The translations under genes were made by a program, and so were the position numbers. DNA of 64,000 nt from assembly GCA_022315425.1 (NCBI GenBank), contig JAIUPT010000019.1:496001-560000 (forward strand). Reading direction: 5' to 3'. This document shows, in pieces, positions 45,603 through 57,951 of the stretch (the stretch's first letter is position 1; each line of letters opens with the position of its first letter). Source of the DNA: Pseudevernia furfuracea. Its lineage: Eukaryota > Ascomycota > Lecanoromycetes > Lecanorales > Parmeliaceae. The notes beneath the pieces were generated by a model. That model was given only the letters and a program-made list of their open reading frames with translations, was not told the origin of the DNA and did no database searches.

Positions 45603-47144
45603 ATGGAAGCACCTTCTCAAAGCAAGGTTGCTCAATTAGCCTCCGTCATCGCCACAAATACCACCAAGTATGCCCAGTGGTTTACAGATCATAGCTTGCC
45701 ATCGCCTTCATTTGAAACCGAGATGTCAGTGAAATTGGAGCTTCCAGATGAGTTTTCACAAGCTCGCCAAGCTATTATTGAAAGTACAACAGAGCTTCAA
45801 GCTCTTGTGTTGGGACCTATGGGGCTTCTGCAACATCAGATGCGGGAGGTGAGTTGATCAATACTAAGAATATTATCAGTCTAAACGCATCTTAGCACAA
45901 TGTTCTCATCGCTTTCCACGCTATCTACCGATTTGACATTGCTACAAGCTTCTCAACAAATGAGGAGGTCTCGTATAGGCACATTTCAGAGGTGTGCGGT
46001 CTGGATGAGCCAAATTTGCGTCGTATCCTTCGCTTCGCTATGACTGTGCACGTATTCAAAGAACCTCGCAAAGGCTTTGTTGCGCACACAGCAACGTCGA
46101 AACTGCTTGCCGAAGTACCGATGGTACGCGAGTATGTCGGAATGGTGTGCGAAGAATTGTGGCCCTCTGCCACTCGCGTAGGTTTTCTATTGCGAGCAGC
46201 TGGCTCGGGCTGACAAGGATCTATACTAGACTGTTGACGCAATGGCAAAATGGCCGGGATCTCAGGAACCGAACCACTCGGTAATCTTAAGTGTTCTGGC
46301 AGTAGAAGTCCACAAACTGACAACTGCTGCGAAGGGTTTCAGTCTTGTCAATGACACTGAGAACGACGTATTCACAGAGCTCAACAAACATCCCGCCCGG
46401 TTCAGACGTGTCGCAAACACAATGACGACACTAAGCAACAGTGAAGGATTCGAGCCCGAGCACCTCATAAAAGCGTTCTCCTGGAATACGATTGGTGCAA
46501 GGCGCTTCGTCGACATTGGGGGCTCACATGGCAAATTCAGTATCAGTCTCGCTCAGAAATTCGAAGACATAATTTGCATCGTTCAGGACCTTCCTGAAGT
46601 CGTTGCCGAAGGGGCTTCGAAGCTGCCGACGTCTTTGGCAAGCCGAGTCAAATTTATGGCACACGACTTCTTTGCCGAGCAGCCGGTCAAGGGGGCGGAT
46701 GTGTATTTCATCCGCTGGATTTGTCACGACTGGTCTGATAAGTACTGCGTCAAAATATTAAGGTGCCTGATACCAGCTCTCAGGGACGGTGCTCGCGTCA
46801 TTGTTAGCGAAATGATTCTACCACCACCAGGGCTAGTGTGCCATTATCAGGAATGGATCGTTCGGTCAGCTTATATCAGTGCCACATCTTCCCGCCATTG
46901 CTAACATGACCATCAAAGGTCCCTGGATCTCTCCATGCTGGAGCTAAACAACTCTAAAGAGCGTGAAGCAGAAGACTGGGTGAACCTATTCGAACTTGCT
47001 GACAAGCGCTTCAAGTTTGCTAGCATTAAAACGCCCTCCAAATCAAAAATGTCATTCATCGAGGTCATCTGGGCGGGTGGAGGAGACGACGAGGGAATCT
47101 CTGAAATGTCTCCGCTGGCTGCTCGTGGCAGTCAAGACCCTTAG
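45603..47144 (+). CDS. Family-2 O-methyltransferase
   Basis: Four exons: 45603-45848, 45896-46177, 46230-46864 and 46919-47144 (introns 47, 52 and 54 nt), 462 residues, full family length. The N-terminal winged-helix domain includes FHAIYRFDIATSFST and GLDEPNLRRILRFAM. The catalytic domain has the SAM motif RFVDIGGSHGKFSISLA, then VQDLPEVV and FMAHDFFAEQPVKGADVYFI. The catalytic His is in RWICHDWSD, and VIVSEMILPPPG follows. The last exon SLDLSMLELNNSKEREAEDW supplies the dimer-side helix. By family it methylates a hydroxyl on an aromatic or polyketide-like metabolite using SAM in the cytosol. Unlike the copy at 4.3-5.2 kb this one is intact. It marks the right side of the putative cluster. 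Confidence 0.88.
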
Positions 47145-48330
47145 CAGCTATTAGTGGTACTCAGCCCTACCGCCTTGTGCATTGCAGAATTTTTATACAC
47201 CGATGATTTATCTCTCTTTTCGAGACCTATCCTTCATTTTCGAGGTCCACCCCTCAATAAAGGCAGGGTCCTCAAATCCTAGCTTGAAATTTCATTCTCT
47301 GTTTAAAGCTTATTCCCCACACATAATCCATCCATACCTCAGGTCGTAGCTCTTCATCTCTTAGTCAGGGTCTATCCCCTTTCCTCACGGCCTATCCATC
47401 ACTGCCTAGGTCCATTCCTCAACCCCTGCCTTTCCCCGTCTTTTTACCAATTTTTTGGGCCGGCGCTGTCACTGAGTCTTGCTCGTGGATAGGTTGTTGC
47501 TAGCTTTGCCAACAGCGTTTCGAGGACAGATCACGTCGTACCGGAGACTTTCCATGCCTTCCTGCTCCAAGCCAAGGCTCGTAAGAGAGTCGGATGGATA
47601 GCACCGGAGTCCTAAATCTCTTTCTCGTCCCTTTTCCGGACACATTACTCATACCCTTTACTTTCCAACCTAGAACTTACATCTCACCTCAATACGTACA
47701 ATACACTGGCCCCCAGCTTCAATCCGGACCAGGCATTTCGCCACCACCCCTTCCCACCACTCTGGCCGTAGCGCTCTGTTCCACAGCATAGCATGGGCGG
47801 ACGATGAGATACTACTATAAGGCAAGCAGCAAGTGTATGAACGGACTGAAGACTGGCGGTACGCTCTTTACATGTGACAGAGGAATATATATCATCAAGA
47901 CATGGTAAGGTAGAGAGATTTAGGTGATAGTATCGGCGCGAAACTTTGTGTAATACTGCTGCTGTGTTAGGAACCAGGTGGAGGGGAGAAATGTTGAAGG
48001 GGGACTCAAAAGGAGGGGCGCAGGGCGCAGGGTGAAGGGGAGGCTGAGTCGGTGGGAGCGGCAGTCTTGTGGGTTTGGTTTGGAAGGTGTTCACTATCAA
48101 GAAGGCGCAGCAGGGTTTAGAGAAGAATGGAAGAGATAGGATTGAAGTCCGTAGGTCAAAAAAAAGGTCAAGTCGAGTAATACCTTGCTGCTACGAGCTA
48201 GATGTCAGGTCAGTGTGAGAGGCGACGCAGCAGTATTTGAGACCTGATGTCATTCATCCGGTACGTCTTCTCCTTTAGGTGTTTCGCATGTGAGGAGCCT
48301 GCAGTGAGCTGATGCGGTAGTGAAGACTGC
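47145..48330. other. Intergenic, 1.2 kb, with diffuse CCTATCC/GTCC-type repetition
   Basis: 47210-47450 shows recurring imperfect CTATCC and TCCTCA words without a clear period. The rest has no supported coding. A 138-codon minus frame at 47684-48100 is proline rich and not convincing. Confidence 0.35.
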
Positions 48331-48735
48331 ATTCTCGAGGCTCGCAACAAGACCATTTTAGCTCTCCTCGAGACCTGCTCCAAGCTTGTCGAAAGCTACG
48401 AATCTGATCACATTCTCTGTAAGGCAAACAATATACACGGGGCTGGGAAGCACTGCGATACTCTAGTGTACGGATGCCTGATCAAAGAATTGAAAAGGCT
48501 TGGCCTATGGCCTGGCCCTATCTCTCCAGGTAACGTCCACGGGTGTCTCTCACAGCTACTGGATGATCTAGAATCAATGACATGTTTTGTCCTGGATGGT
48601 ACTCTTGCGAATGCTCATGTCAGATGCAAATATACTATTTTTCTACGTCAAGAGATCGAGGATATCGAGTCGGACATGTCTTCCGGAAATAATGATCCGC
48701 TACGAAAGCACATTCAGGAGCAGGCTAAGAAGTGA
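48331..48735 (+). pseudogene. Orphan C-terminal coding fragment
   Basis: From about 48331 to the stop at 48735 one frame is continuously open and reads like protein: NKTILALLETCSKLVESYES, then CDTLVYGCLIKELKRLGLWP, then CKYTIFLRQEIEDIESDMSS, ending LRKHIQEQAKK. The Cys-rich middle and the final helix recall C-terminal parts of fungal uncharacterised (possibly BTB-type) proteins, but I cannot name the family. No matching N-terminal half lies upstream and there is no good ATG, so this is probably a relic or the last exon of a gene I did not resolve. Confidence 0.35.
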
Positions 48736-50798
48736 ATGTAGTCAACACGCATTACCTTCTTATTCTATTCTAGCGCCTATGGATCCACGTACCTGTGGTA
48801 TGAGTCAAGGACTTCGTTCGGTCGTGAGAGAAAGTGGCCTTCAAATGCTTTACTGAGGTATCTTCAAGGCGTACTTGACCATCAGGTTTCCTAGAGATGT
48901 TTCGAAAAAGATCCTTGGAGTCATGGACATCCACGCTTCTCGAAGAGCATGGAAAGCGCGAGGAGGTACCGTACTCGGAACCTAACTTTATCTGAAATGA
49001 GAAGAGAGGACGCGAAGTGGGAAAATACCGGGATGACTTAGTCGGAGTAGCGTTGTATCTGTACTGGCACTAGATTACAGCAGATCGTTAAGAGAATACC
49101 AGGCTTGCGTCGGCTAACCATATTCATATTAATACTCATATTCATATCTATATTCCTACTAAGTGTCTAGTCTAGCTAGTCTACACGAGAAAGTCTTCAA
49201 TGTCGCTTGTATGTAGACCATTTCATTTAGCCTCCTATTAACGTGAGCCGTTGATTAGCAATTTCTCCTAAAGTAAGGGACGGAGGTCGGCACCAAAAGT
49301 CCTGCACATGCGCTAGTATCAGCCCTAACCCTACGTTCGTAAGGCAGCCATGGAGCTAGGGATCCTAGATTTATTTCTTCAGGTGCGCATAGGCTAAACT
49401 TAGGGGTATGTATACTTTAGGGTTTGATAGGGGTATGGGCCCTTAAGTGGGGGCTACGTTAGGTATGAATCCGAAGTAGCTCTAAGCGCATTGTCCAGGT
49501 AACCCTTCAGGTAGGGGCGTTATCCGACAGCTGGACCCTTTTCTTGGCATGTGCAGGACTTTTGATGCCGAAGTCCCGCGCAGATCGGATAAATCTTTCG
49601 GGATTCAAGTTGCCAGCTGCTGACTCACCAACTGGCTGTGGATTTTGAAGGTCTTTGTTGAATAACAGGCCATCAGGCCGTCTAGATAATGCTCTAAGGA
49701 GGTAAGAATACATGGAGTGTGAAACCCATCAAGTGTGTGCCGTTGCCAAGCCGCTAGTAGATAGGGCTGATTGCCACTATCTTCAACAGTCTTTTTACAT
49801 TATTGTCATGATCGTCAACACATTCTGAGGCTCTGACTGTCCTCGAGTTCCTCTTCGTTTAGCTCTAATGCTCTAACATTGTGGACCGAGAATGAAAAGG
49901 GATGTATAATTTTCCTAGGTATATCTGTTTCATCTTCCCAATAATTTATACGCAACGACGAATCTCGAGCTTCCCTCTTTCACGCTTCGGTCCTACGCTG
50001 GGTGTCATTTTTTCTGATGTCGCAAATACTGATCCAAATCCAAACAGCTGCCTGTTCCCAACTCTGCTTGCCACATGCCAAGCTCATCAGCCCTCTTCCC
50101 CAGAGCGGCCAAGGACGCTCACCACTCTAACCAGGAGTTGATCAATAAGAACGCTTGGCAGTCGAATGATTCTTGCCTGTGTTAACGCTAACCCAGGCGA
50201 CCTTACAATGCTCAACACGTGCAGTTCATCGCGACGGCGAGAACGCGAGAACATTGAGGGACTGCCATATGCCATCTGAGAAATACGTGGAGGAGATGGT
50301 GGAGTTTTATGAAATTTGAGACACTGCGAGGATGAAAATGTTCACGACAAATATCGTCGTCGAAGCACAGCCAGCAATCTCGAAGAAGCTTAGCCGGCGA
50401 GCTCCTGGTCAACCTAGTGGAAGTTCTGAAAGGGCTTTAAGCGTAACGAGACAGACATAATCACGGACGAGTAACCACGGTGCTTGCGAATTGAGGCCTC
50501 ACCACCAACGCGCTATAATCATATAGTGGAAAGTGTGTAATCACCGTTGCCTTAACCATAACATGAAAGCCCCCCCCAATATATCCAAGAGAAGGTATGT
50601 AACAGGTGTAACAAATTGGTATATCCCCATCAACCAGCACGCTCCAGGACCCCTCGCTTCCCATCCGGCCTTGATACAAGGCGACGTTGCAGCATGCGAA
50701 AAGCATACCAGAAACCCTTTTTACATACCCTCGCTCACCACCTTTTAACGATCTCCCATATTTTCCAAAACCTGTTGTAGATACAAGCGCTTTCGTAA
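48736..50798. other. Gene-poor stretch, 2.1 kb
   Basis: A short run of CATATTCATA-type repetition lies near 49120-49160. Open frames are short and featureless on both strands. Confidence 0.45.
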
Positions 50799-53700
50799 TC
50801 AACCCACGAGGGGCACGTACATCTTGATGAGGCCCGAAGCCCTCAAGAACTCATCTTTGTCTATGATCCCGTCAGTGAAACCCTTGCATCTCGGAGTGAA
50901 TAATGTCCACTCACGTTCCGTGTTCGCAAAAGTCAATGTCGTCTTCCACCGCTTCTTGCTCGTCGCCTGCTCCTTGAGACCGCGCGTCGCGGCGGTCATG
51001 TACTTGGTGTCCACCTCGACGCCGCGGTGGAGCAGCAAGGCTTGGAACTCGACGTTGTAGCTCATCGCGGAGTGTTCGCTTCGGCAGTGCGCTTCGAAGA
51101 GCGAGGCCGTGATCCACCGGTCCTTTGTTTCCTCTCCCAGCCTGACGGCCATCTGGATTTGAGACTGGCCTTCTTCTGCTGCTTTCTCCCACAGCTGAAC
51201 GCAGACCCCTCGGTACTGTTCTTTTGGGTTCTTCATCAGGTGGCCCGTCTCAACGAGATGTAGCTTGGATAGGGGTCGGAAGAATTTGAGGGCCCAGCCC
51301 GTCAAACCATGCATGAATCTTTCCAAGTCATGATCACAGCCCAACTCCAGACGCGCTGCTTTGAACGCCTCGACCACGTCGCCGAATTCGGGGGTAGGGT
51401 CGCTTGCGATTGGCTTGTATTGGAGCCTGGGTATTGTGGAGACGTAGTGTGAGGTTTGGATACTCGGGAAGTCTATGGTGCTCAGCGTACCATTCCTGGT
51501 GCTGAGGACCCAATCAAGATCTCTGTAAACGTAATAGACTTCTGTCATGTGTGGACCTTTGGGATTTTTCTTGCTCAACGCGATTGAGTGATATTGCTGG
51601 TCTGGTTCATCAACATCGAACAGTCGATATATCCTGATGTCCTGGAAAGCGGATGGTAGCTCAATCTTGATGATAACCTGTGGCGGCATTTCCGTAGGGA
51701 GAAGGAGACATTCTTCAAATCTTTGGGCTTCTGAGGCGCTGCTGAACTCCAGATCGATCTTTCGGTTGGGTTCTTCTGCTTTGTAGATATATGAGTATTG
51801 AAATGTAAAATCGCCCAAGTCTTTCCTTATCAATTGCCCACAGTCTGACCATTTGATCGTGACTTTAGTCCCTCCAACTACTATCTTTATTTGGTCGACT
51901 GGCAGCCAATGGGAGACACATTCAGGCTTGGTACTATCAGGAGGCGTGTTGACAACAAGCCGGCGCGTGGTCTTCCAGCATTTGTCGGGCATCGACTCAT
52001 AAACCCTTAATCCACAAGAAGAGGTCTCGCTGGATACTATAGCCCTGGCCCTCCCATTCCCGCCAATGGGCCGCGGAGTGGAGTCACAGTAAGTGGAGAG
52101 AGATGCCTGATAGATTGCGAGTTCTCCTGAACGGGGTTTGATATCTTCTAAAGCAGCAAAGAATCTCAGTGGCTGGGTAAAAAATCCAGCAGCGTCTTCG
52201 TGGCTCAAGAACTTGATCTCCGCCTCTTGCGTTGGAAACTTGATCGAGAAGAGCGTAGTGTCATCCCCAGCCTCAAATTTCTCCAGGTCTTCAACCACAA
52301 ATTTCCGAGATAGATTTACAGATCCTCGCTGATTGCATAGTGAAATCGATAAATCACAATCGTCGGCCGCTGTCCAAAGCAAGAGCATGTATGGAGCACT
52401 GGGAGACTTCGATCGAAGGTAGCTGCTCCCAAGCTGCGCGTTGACGAATGTTCGGAACAGCACCATCTCTTGTTGCATTCCAGAATTATCTTGATCAATG
52501 TCAAACCACCGAAATGCACTGACAGGGTCATCCATCGCGGCAGGAATACTTTCCTCAGCCTCTATGGTTTGCTCAAAGCTTTCAAGAAGGTTGAGGTCGT
52601 ACTTCAGAGGGGCATCCCCTTCAAAAGACTCGAAATTCCGATGGACATATCTGCTTTCCAAGAAGTCATTATGGAGAGACACCGACAAGTCCTTGATCAG
52701 TTTCCTGACAGAGACATAGGAAAGATCCTCGCCCGCTGCTCCAACAAGGACAATCTCTTCCAATATCCAGGAACTTTTGAGCAGGTCTGTATGTGCTTGC
52801 TCGGCTGAAACGGTACTGTGCCATCGGTTTTGGTGCTGCGAAACTTCCGTTCCCCTTCGTTTGACTTCACTCTTAGCCAGTATATGGGACACGATGCGCG
52901 ACTTCACCAGCCACCAGTTCGCCAGCCGAAGCCACTTTTCCACTGAAGTAGGAGAGTTGACAGAGTCAACGCTCCTCCTGAAAACATCTTGGACATTCGA
53001 GACGACATTGTGCTTTTCTCTCTCCTGCAGAAGTACCAATGGTTTTTGAGTCTTGGTTTGGAGAGGCCATTGGTCAGAAACTCGGGGGTCTCCCTCTGAA
53101 AAAACTGGTATTTATTCAGAGAGTATCCAAAGCTAGGTGCAATTGAACACTCACGTATAGCAGAGCTGCCCGAGCTGGTTCTGGCTGTGGAAGCGCTGTA
53201 AGAGCGCGAGGTATGATTCAAGCGCTCCGGAGATTCTTGTGCAGTTGACCCCGTACTACTGAGTGTTCTTTTGCGGAACGGGTCATACCCAAATGCACTA
53301 GGCGATGGGCTTGATAGACTTTCTCTCAGGGTTTTCGCTGAATCTGTAGTCGCTGTCGTGACCATTCTCTTGATAGGCCGAACTCCGCAGGTACAAGGTG
53401 CAGCAGTCTCTGATACATCTCTGCTAACGGGGATCTTATCATCGTTGTCTACAGGAGAATGTTGGACTTCTTTACTCGATTGCTTCCTAAAGAGATTTAA
53501 GCGAGGTCCACAAATAAGTAGTGGAACAACCGTCATTTACCTGCCTTCCGACGTCAAGGTGAGCTGGAGGAGCACCTGTTGTGCCTTAAATTTCTCTCGG
53601 AATTCTTTAATTGCATCCTGGTCTTTGGCCCAAGAAATGCGCTTGAAGAAAACGCCACGGTCACTCCATGCTTTAAGTCACAAGCAAATCAGAACGTGTG

Positions 53701-53998
53701 CGAAGCTAGAAAGGTCATACTCACCCAGGTTTTCATATTTCGTTGTCAGGTCTCGGAGTTCGTATAGGGTGCGGAAGCAACGTTTTAGGACATCCTGCAC
53801 CTCGACCCCATGTGACGGGTCATGATCTTGACCTGTCTGGGATCTGATTCCATACAAGACCTTTTTGTAGACGTCAAGGTCTTGTTTTAATGCGTCAAAT
53901 TGCTCTGGTGCTTCACGTGCGACAACGATGACTTTAGAGTAGAGAGTATACGCCAGCTTTGTCAAAGCTATAGTGTCGCCGATTGGGGAATACGACAT
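50799..53998 (-). CDS. Large fungal protein with STAND-type N-terminal domain, unknown function
   Basis: Exons are 53998-53725, 53670-53541, 53486-53155 and 53095-50799 (introns 54, 54 and 59 nt), about 1010 residues. The N-terminus SPIGDTIALTKLAYTLYSKV plus APEQFDALKQDLDVYKKVLY, then AWSDRGVFFKRISWAKDQDA and QQVLLQLTLTSEGR, follows the helical N-terminal domain found in many fungal STAND and related proteins. A Ser-rich linker follows. The large C-terminal part (VSDQWPLQTKTQKPLVLLQE, WLRLANWWLVKSRIVS, VIIKIELPSAFQDIRIYRLF) is a fungal-specific region without a named domain. No P-loop NTPase or repeat domain is visible, so it is not a full STAND receptor. A stopless 54-nt segment near the end (GTGAGT to ATAG, about 50866-50919) is probably a further in-frame intron, which would leave NTEHKDEFLRASGLIKMYVP as the C-terminus. 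Confidence 0.75.
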
Positions 53999-54714
53999 TG
54001 TGAACCTTCCGTCGAGAATCGAAATAGATTTAGTGATTTTGATAGCCTTACGGTTGACGAAGCCAATCCCAAAACAGCGGGTCGAAGGAAATGAGCATTC
54101 AGCGCGTATTTGAGATCAAATGCCAGCAATCGAAATGATGTAGTGATAAGACTGACGCGTCATACCTTGTCCCGTGTTTGTTCAGTTCATCGAGGCTATT
54201 AACCCAAGAACGTGGAGAAAAGGAGGAAGGCGTTCTCAGCCTTTCGATCGCGCAAGGCAGACACGAAAATAATATCCCTCGATCAAAAGCAGAGCATGAA
54301 GCGAAGGAGCCGAGCCTGGATTCTTGAAGATTGGTCAACAAATATGACACTGCGCCGGTGCGGCTGATAAAAGGTCATGTGCGGGGAAGCAATAGTTCGT
54401 AGCCTTGCATTTCAGCTTCTGTTTTCGTATTAGTATGCGTCTCGAAAGCGAGTAGGAACTAGGGAGTCAAGGCGTGCATGAGCCACAAACTTAGCGACGA
54501 TCCTTGCCTCGTAGCCTGTAGCCTTGCGATGCAACCCCTAAGAGTTTCCCTATGTGTTACGAATTCGTACCTATAAGCAAGCATCTCCCAAATTTTGAGG
54601 CTTGAATTTCAAAATCGTGAATGCGGTACTCTCGCGACTTGTTTACCCTCGAACCAATCAAAAGCCTGGACTTCAACGCTGCACGCATTGCGTGCGCACT
54701 TGCTTTTCAAGAGT
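53999..54714. other. Divergent intergenic region, 0.7 kb
   Basis: This is the promoter space for the STAND-N-like gene (minus) and the sugar transporter (plus). No other feature was seen. Confidence 0.4.
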
Positions 54715-56974
54715 ATGACTAGACCAGAAAAGACACAAGATGGGTTTTTCGCCTCAGAAGATGTGGATGCAGCTCCTGCAAACATCAACAGCGTCCTGGT
54801 TAATCCCTTCATTGGAATGCGACATGAGAAGATGAACGAGCTCATAGAAGCGTTCATACTTAATACACAAATTGAAGACATATACCACGAAGTGATACGA
54901 AAAGGAGCGTTCTTGGCTCAAGACGGTGAAGCATTCAGGGGCCCGCGCACAGACAGCCTTCGCCTTAAGCAGGACGAGCTCGAAGCCCTCAGACAAGAAG
55001 ATCCCAAATCCGGAAATAAATGGAATCAGCCCTGGATACTGTACGCACTGGTCGGTAAGTACTCTCGGAATCCGCTTCAGGCCTTGCAATATGTCTTGGG
55101 GGTGGTTACCCTTTCAAATCCTTCGAAACTTAAAACCCACATTAGAGCAGACGACGCTGACTATGAAAGGATGCTGCTCCCTCGGAGCAGCAGTTCAGGG
55201 CTGGGATGAAACTGCAGTGAATGGCGCTCAACTGGTAAGTTGGCTGTTTCAACTTTTGCACATATGAGTTGACAACCCTTTGCCTGCCGAGGTCATCTTG
55301 CGACCGATTAGTATTACAAAGCAGGCATTCTAATTCGAAAACGTGAAGTTCTATCAGTACGCATTCGGAATAGGAATCGAGAATGGGAAAGATACAGGGA
55401 TGAACGCCGGCCTCAGGGGCCTCGTGAACGCCGCTCCGTACTTATGCTGTGCTGTGTTGGGTTGCTGGCTCACAGAGCCTTTGAATCGAGTCTTGGGAAG
55501 GCGAGGAACCATCTTCGTGACCTGCCTCATCTCAAGTGCGACCTGTGTAGCACAAGCGTTTACATCTCAATGGTGGCATCTATTTCTCGCTAGGTTCTGC
55601 TTGGGCCTCGGAATTGGACCGAAGAGCGCAACCATTCCAATATATTCTGCTGAGTGTGTTCCAGCAAATATAAGAGGTGGGCTTGTCATGATGTGGCAGA
55701 TGTGGACGTAAGCTCTGCCTCTTCTAATTCCTGGTAATTGGCAAACTCCGCTGATGGACAATAGGGCATTTGGAATCATGTTGGGATACATATCCGGCGT
55801 CATCTTCCGCAACGTTCTCCAGGGAGATTCAAGCACATGCAACAAACAATCAAGCAGGGAGACGCTACTGAGTGTCCAGTGTAGCTTGAACTGGAGATTG
55901 ATGCTCGCCTCTCCCATGCTGCTGCCTCTCATAGCGGCTGCCTACGTCTTCACCCTCCCGGAGTCACCGAGATGGCTGCTTCTCAAGGCCCGACAGGGAA
56001 AGACTGCCTACTATGAAAAGGCTTTCCGCTCTCTTTGCAGACTCCGTCATTCCCGGCTCCAGGCGGCCCGAGACCTCTTTCTTATGCACCATCTTCTCGA
56101 TGGCGAGGAAAAGATAAAGCAGAACCGTAATAGATTTGTGGAGCTATGGAGTGTTGACCGCAATCGTAGAGCCCTGGTTGCGTCTCTGGTTGTCATGTTC
56201 CTGCAACAGATCTGTGGAGTGAATGTCATGGCCTTCTATTCATCAGAGATCTTGAGTCCCGTGCTTGGCGATAAAGCTGGCCTTCTAGCTTCGATGGGCT
56301 TCGGGGTCCTCAACTTCTTATTCGCTCTTCCTGCGGTATACACAATAGACACCTTCGGACGCAGGAATCTGCTTCTGTGCACCTACCCATTCTTGGCTTT
56401 CTTCCAGCTCCTGACTGCCATGGGGTTTTTGCTTCCAGCTAAGAGTCACAGCCAAACAGGGCTAGTTTTGACCGGAATGTACCTCTTCAGTGTTTTCTAC
56501 AGTCCAGGACAGGGTCCGGTACCATTCGTGTACTCTGCCGAATCGATGCCATTGTACGTCAGAGATCTAGGTATGTCAATGGCCACCGCAACTCTTTGGT
56601 TCTTCAACTTTCTACTGGCTGTTACATTCCCGAGGTTCCAGTACTCCTTTGGCAACACGGGTGCTTTCGGCTATTATGCAGCTTGGTGTTTCGTAGGATG
56701 GTTCATGATCTTGTTCCTCGTCCCCGAGACAAAAAACCTGACTCTCGAACAATTGGACGCACGCTTCAGCATTCCCACCAGGACGCATGCACGCTGGGCT
56801 GTGAAAGAGGTCGTGTTTGTCATCCAATACTATCTCCTTGGGCGAAAAGGGACAAGCAGACCAGTCCTGACCGTGCCGACAGAAAGTGAGGCTGAAATGG
56901 ACATGCGCAGGCTTCCTCCGCGAAAGTTGTCCATGGAGATCGAACAAAAAGAGATACCAGATGCCGAGGCTTGA
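54715..56974 (+). CDS. MFS sugar/polyol transporter
   Basis: Four exons: 54715-55054, 55170-55234, 55349-55707 and 55765-56974 (introns 115, 114 and 57 nt), 657 residues. A long hydrophilic N-terminus of about 105 residues precedes WILYALVGCCSLGAAVQGWD (helix 1). Then come GCWLTEPLNRVLGRRGTIF with the loop 2-3 RGRR-type motif, GLGIGPKSATIPIYSAECVP, WTAFGIMLGY, LPESPRWLL, FLQQICGVNVMAFYSSEI, QGPVPFVYSAE, and PETKNLTLEQLD at the end of helix 12. These are the sugar-porter signatures in correct order. The family imports hexoses or polyols by proton symport at the plasma membrane. The extended N-terminus resembles the fungal group often annotated as sugar or myo-inositol transporters. Confidence 0.9.
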
Positions 56975-57249
56975 TGTGGATAGGTGTCGGCTGGCGGTAC
57001 CGAGGGAGGTCGCCCATGATGACATACAAATAGATATATGATTGCTAGGCGCGGATCTTTAAGTATTTGTTGGTAGAGTAGATCCACCAGTATTCCCCAA
57101 AGAGCAACCTTGACATGCCGGGGCCCGAGTTTCAAACGGGGCGCACCGCGGTGGCGAAAATTTCTAGTCAATTAGAAATGGAATACTTAAAGTGATTGTT
57201 GCGGCTTTTCGTTTATACACCATCTGAAAATCAAATCTCTACTGCAAAC

Positions 57250-57951
57250 ATGGTTATCATCTCAACCATCGCCCTCGCAGTCCTGGCCGTCTTTCCAGCG
57301 TCTGCATCAATCACATGTCTAAAATTGTCTATAATTCGGGACGACAGCCACAGCTAGGTAGACAAACCCCGCCGACGAGGACTGTACTTGGACTGAGATT
57401 GTAGGATCAAACTTTGGTATCGATCCAGTAAAGGAGGGGAAGTAGGTGCTAAAGGCCTTCAAAAGCGAGACTTATTTCTTGCTGACGTTGGCTGTGCTAT
57501 CGAATAGCTATGCTTGTAATGGACGATTAGAGCGTCCACCTTGTATCTGGAGTGCGCATTGGCTCACTGACATGTAACCAGATGCGGTGCTGACTGCACG
57601 GGAGCGGCTATCGGGGACGTATAGTAAGCCTCTTGTCGTATATTGCACTCGCGACTGAATCTTGCCAGAGCTGATGTAGGTGAGATGAAGTACCCAGGAC
57701 TGCTTTTCCCACGGCATCTGTTCATTCTTGAACAATGCCAATGGTGGGGTCAGGTGAGATGCACCCAGTTGATCGAAAGATTAAGCGAAGAAGATCGATG
57801 CTAATCATACTCTACCGGTAGAGATCCAAATTATGGCGGCGCATTTGAAGCGGCTATTGACGATACGGCCCTCGGATTTGCCCGTGGTTGTTCGCAGACG
57901 AATCCAACAAATCCCGTGGTAGCGCCAAATGTCACCCCTGCGTGTGGCTAA
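57250..57951 (+). pseudogene. Decayed cysteine-rich secreted protein gene
   Basis: A signal peptide MVIISTIALAVLAVFPASAS is followed by pieces of a fungal secreted Cys-rich family: TNPADEDCTWTEIVGSNFG, then YACNGR, CGADCTGAAIGDVY, TQDCFSHGICSFLNNANGG, and DPNYGGAFEAAIDDTALGFA to a stop at 57949-57951. The DCFSHxxC element is reminiscent of phospholipase A2-like Cys-His-Cys motifs, but enzymatic function is not claimed. Damage: a one-base frame loss after the signal peptide, an in-frame TAG where a Trp would be expected (ATAR-stop-TNPA), and no GT donor after YACNGR where an intron is needed. Other introns (GTAGGT, GTAAGC and GTGAGA donors) remain usable. The later exons still read in phase, so the decay looks recent. 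Confidence 0.6.
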
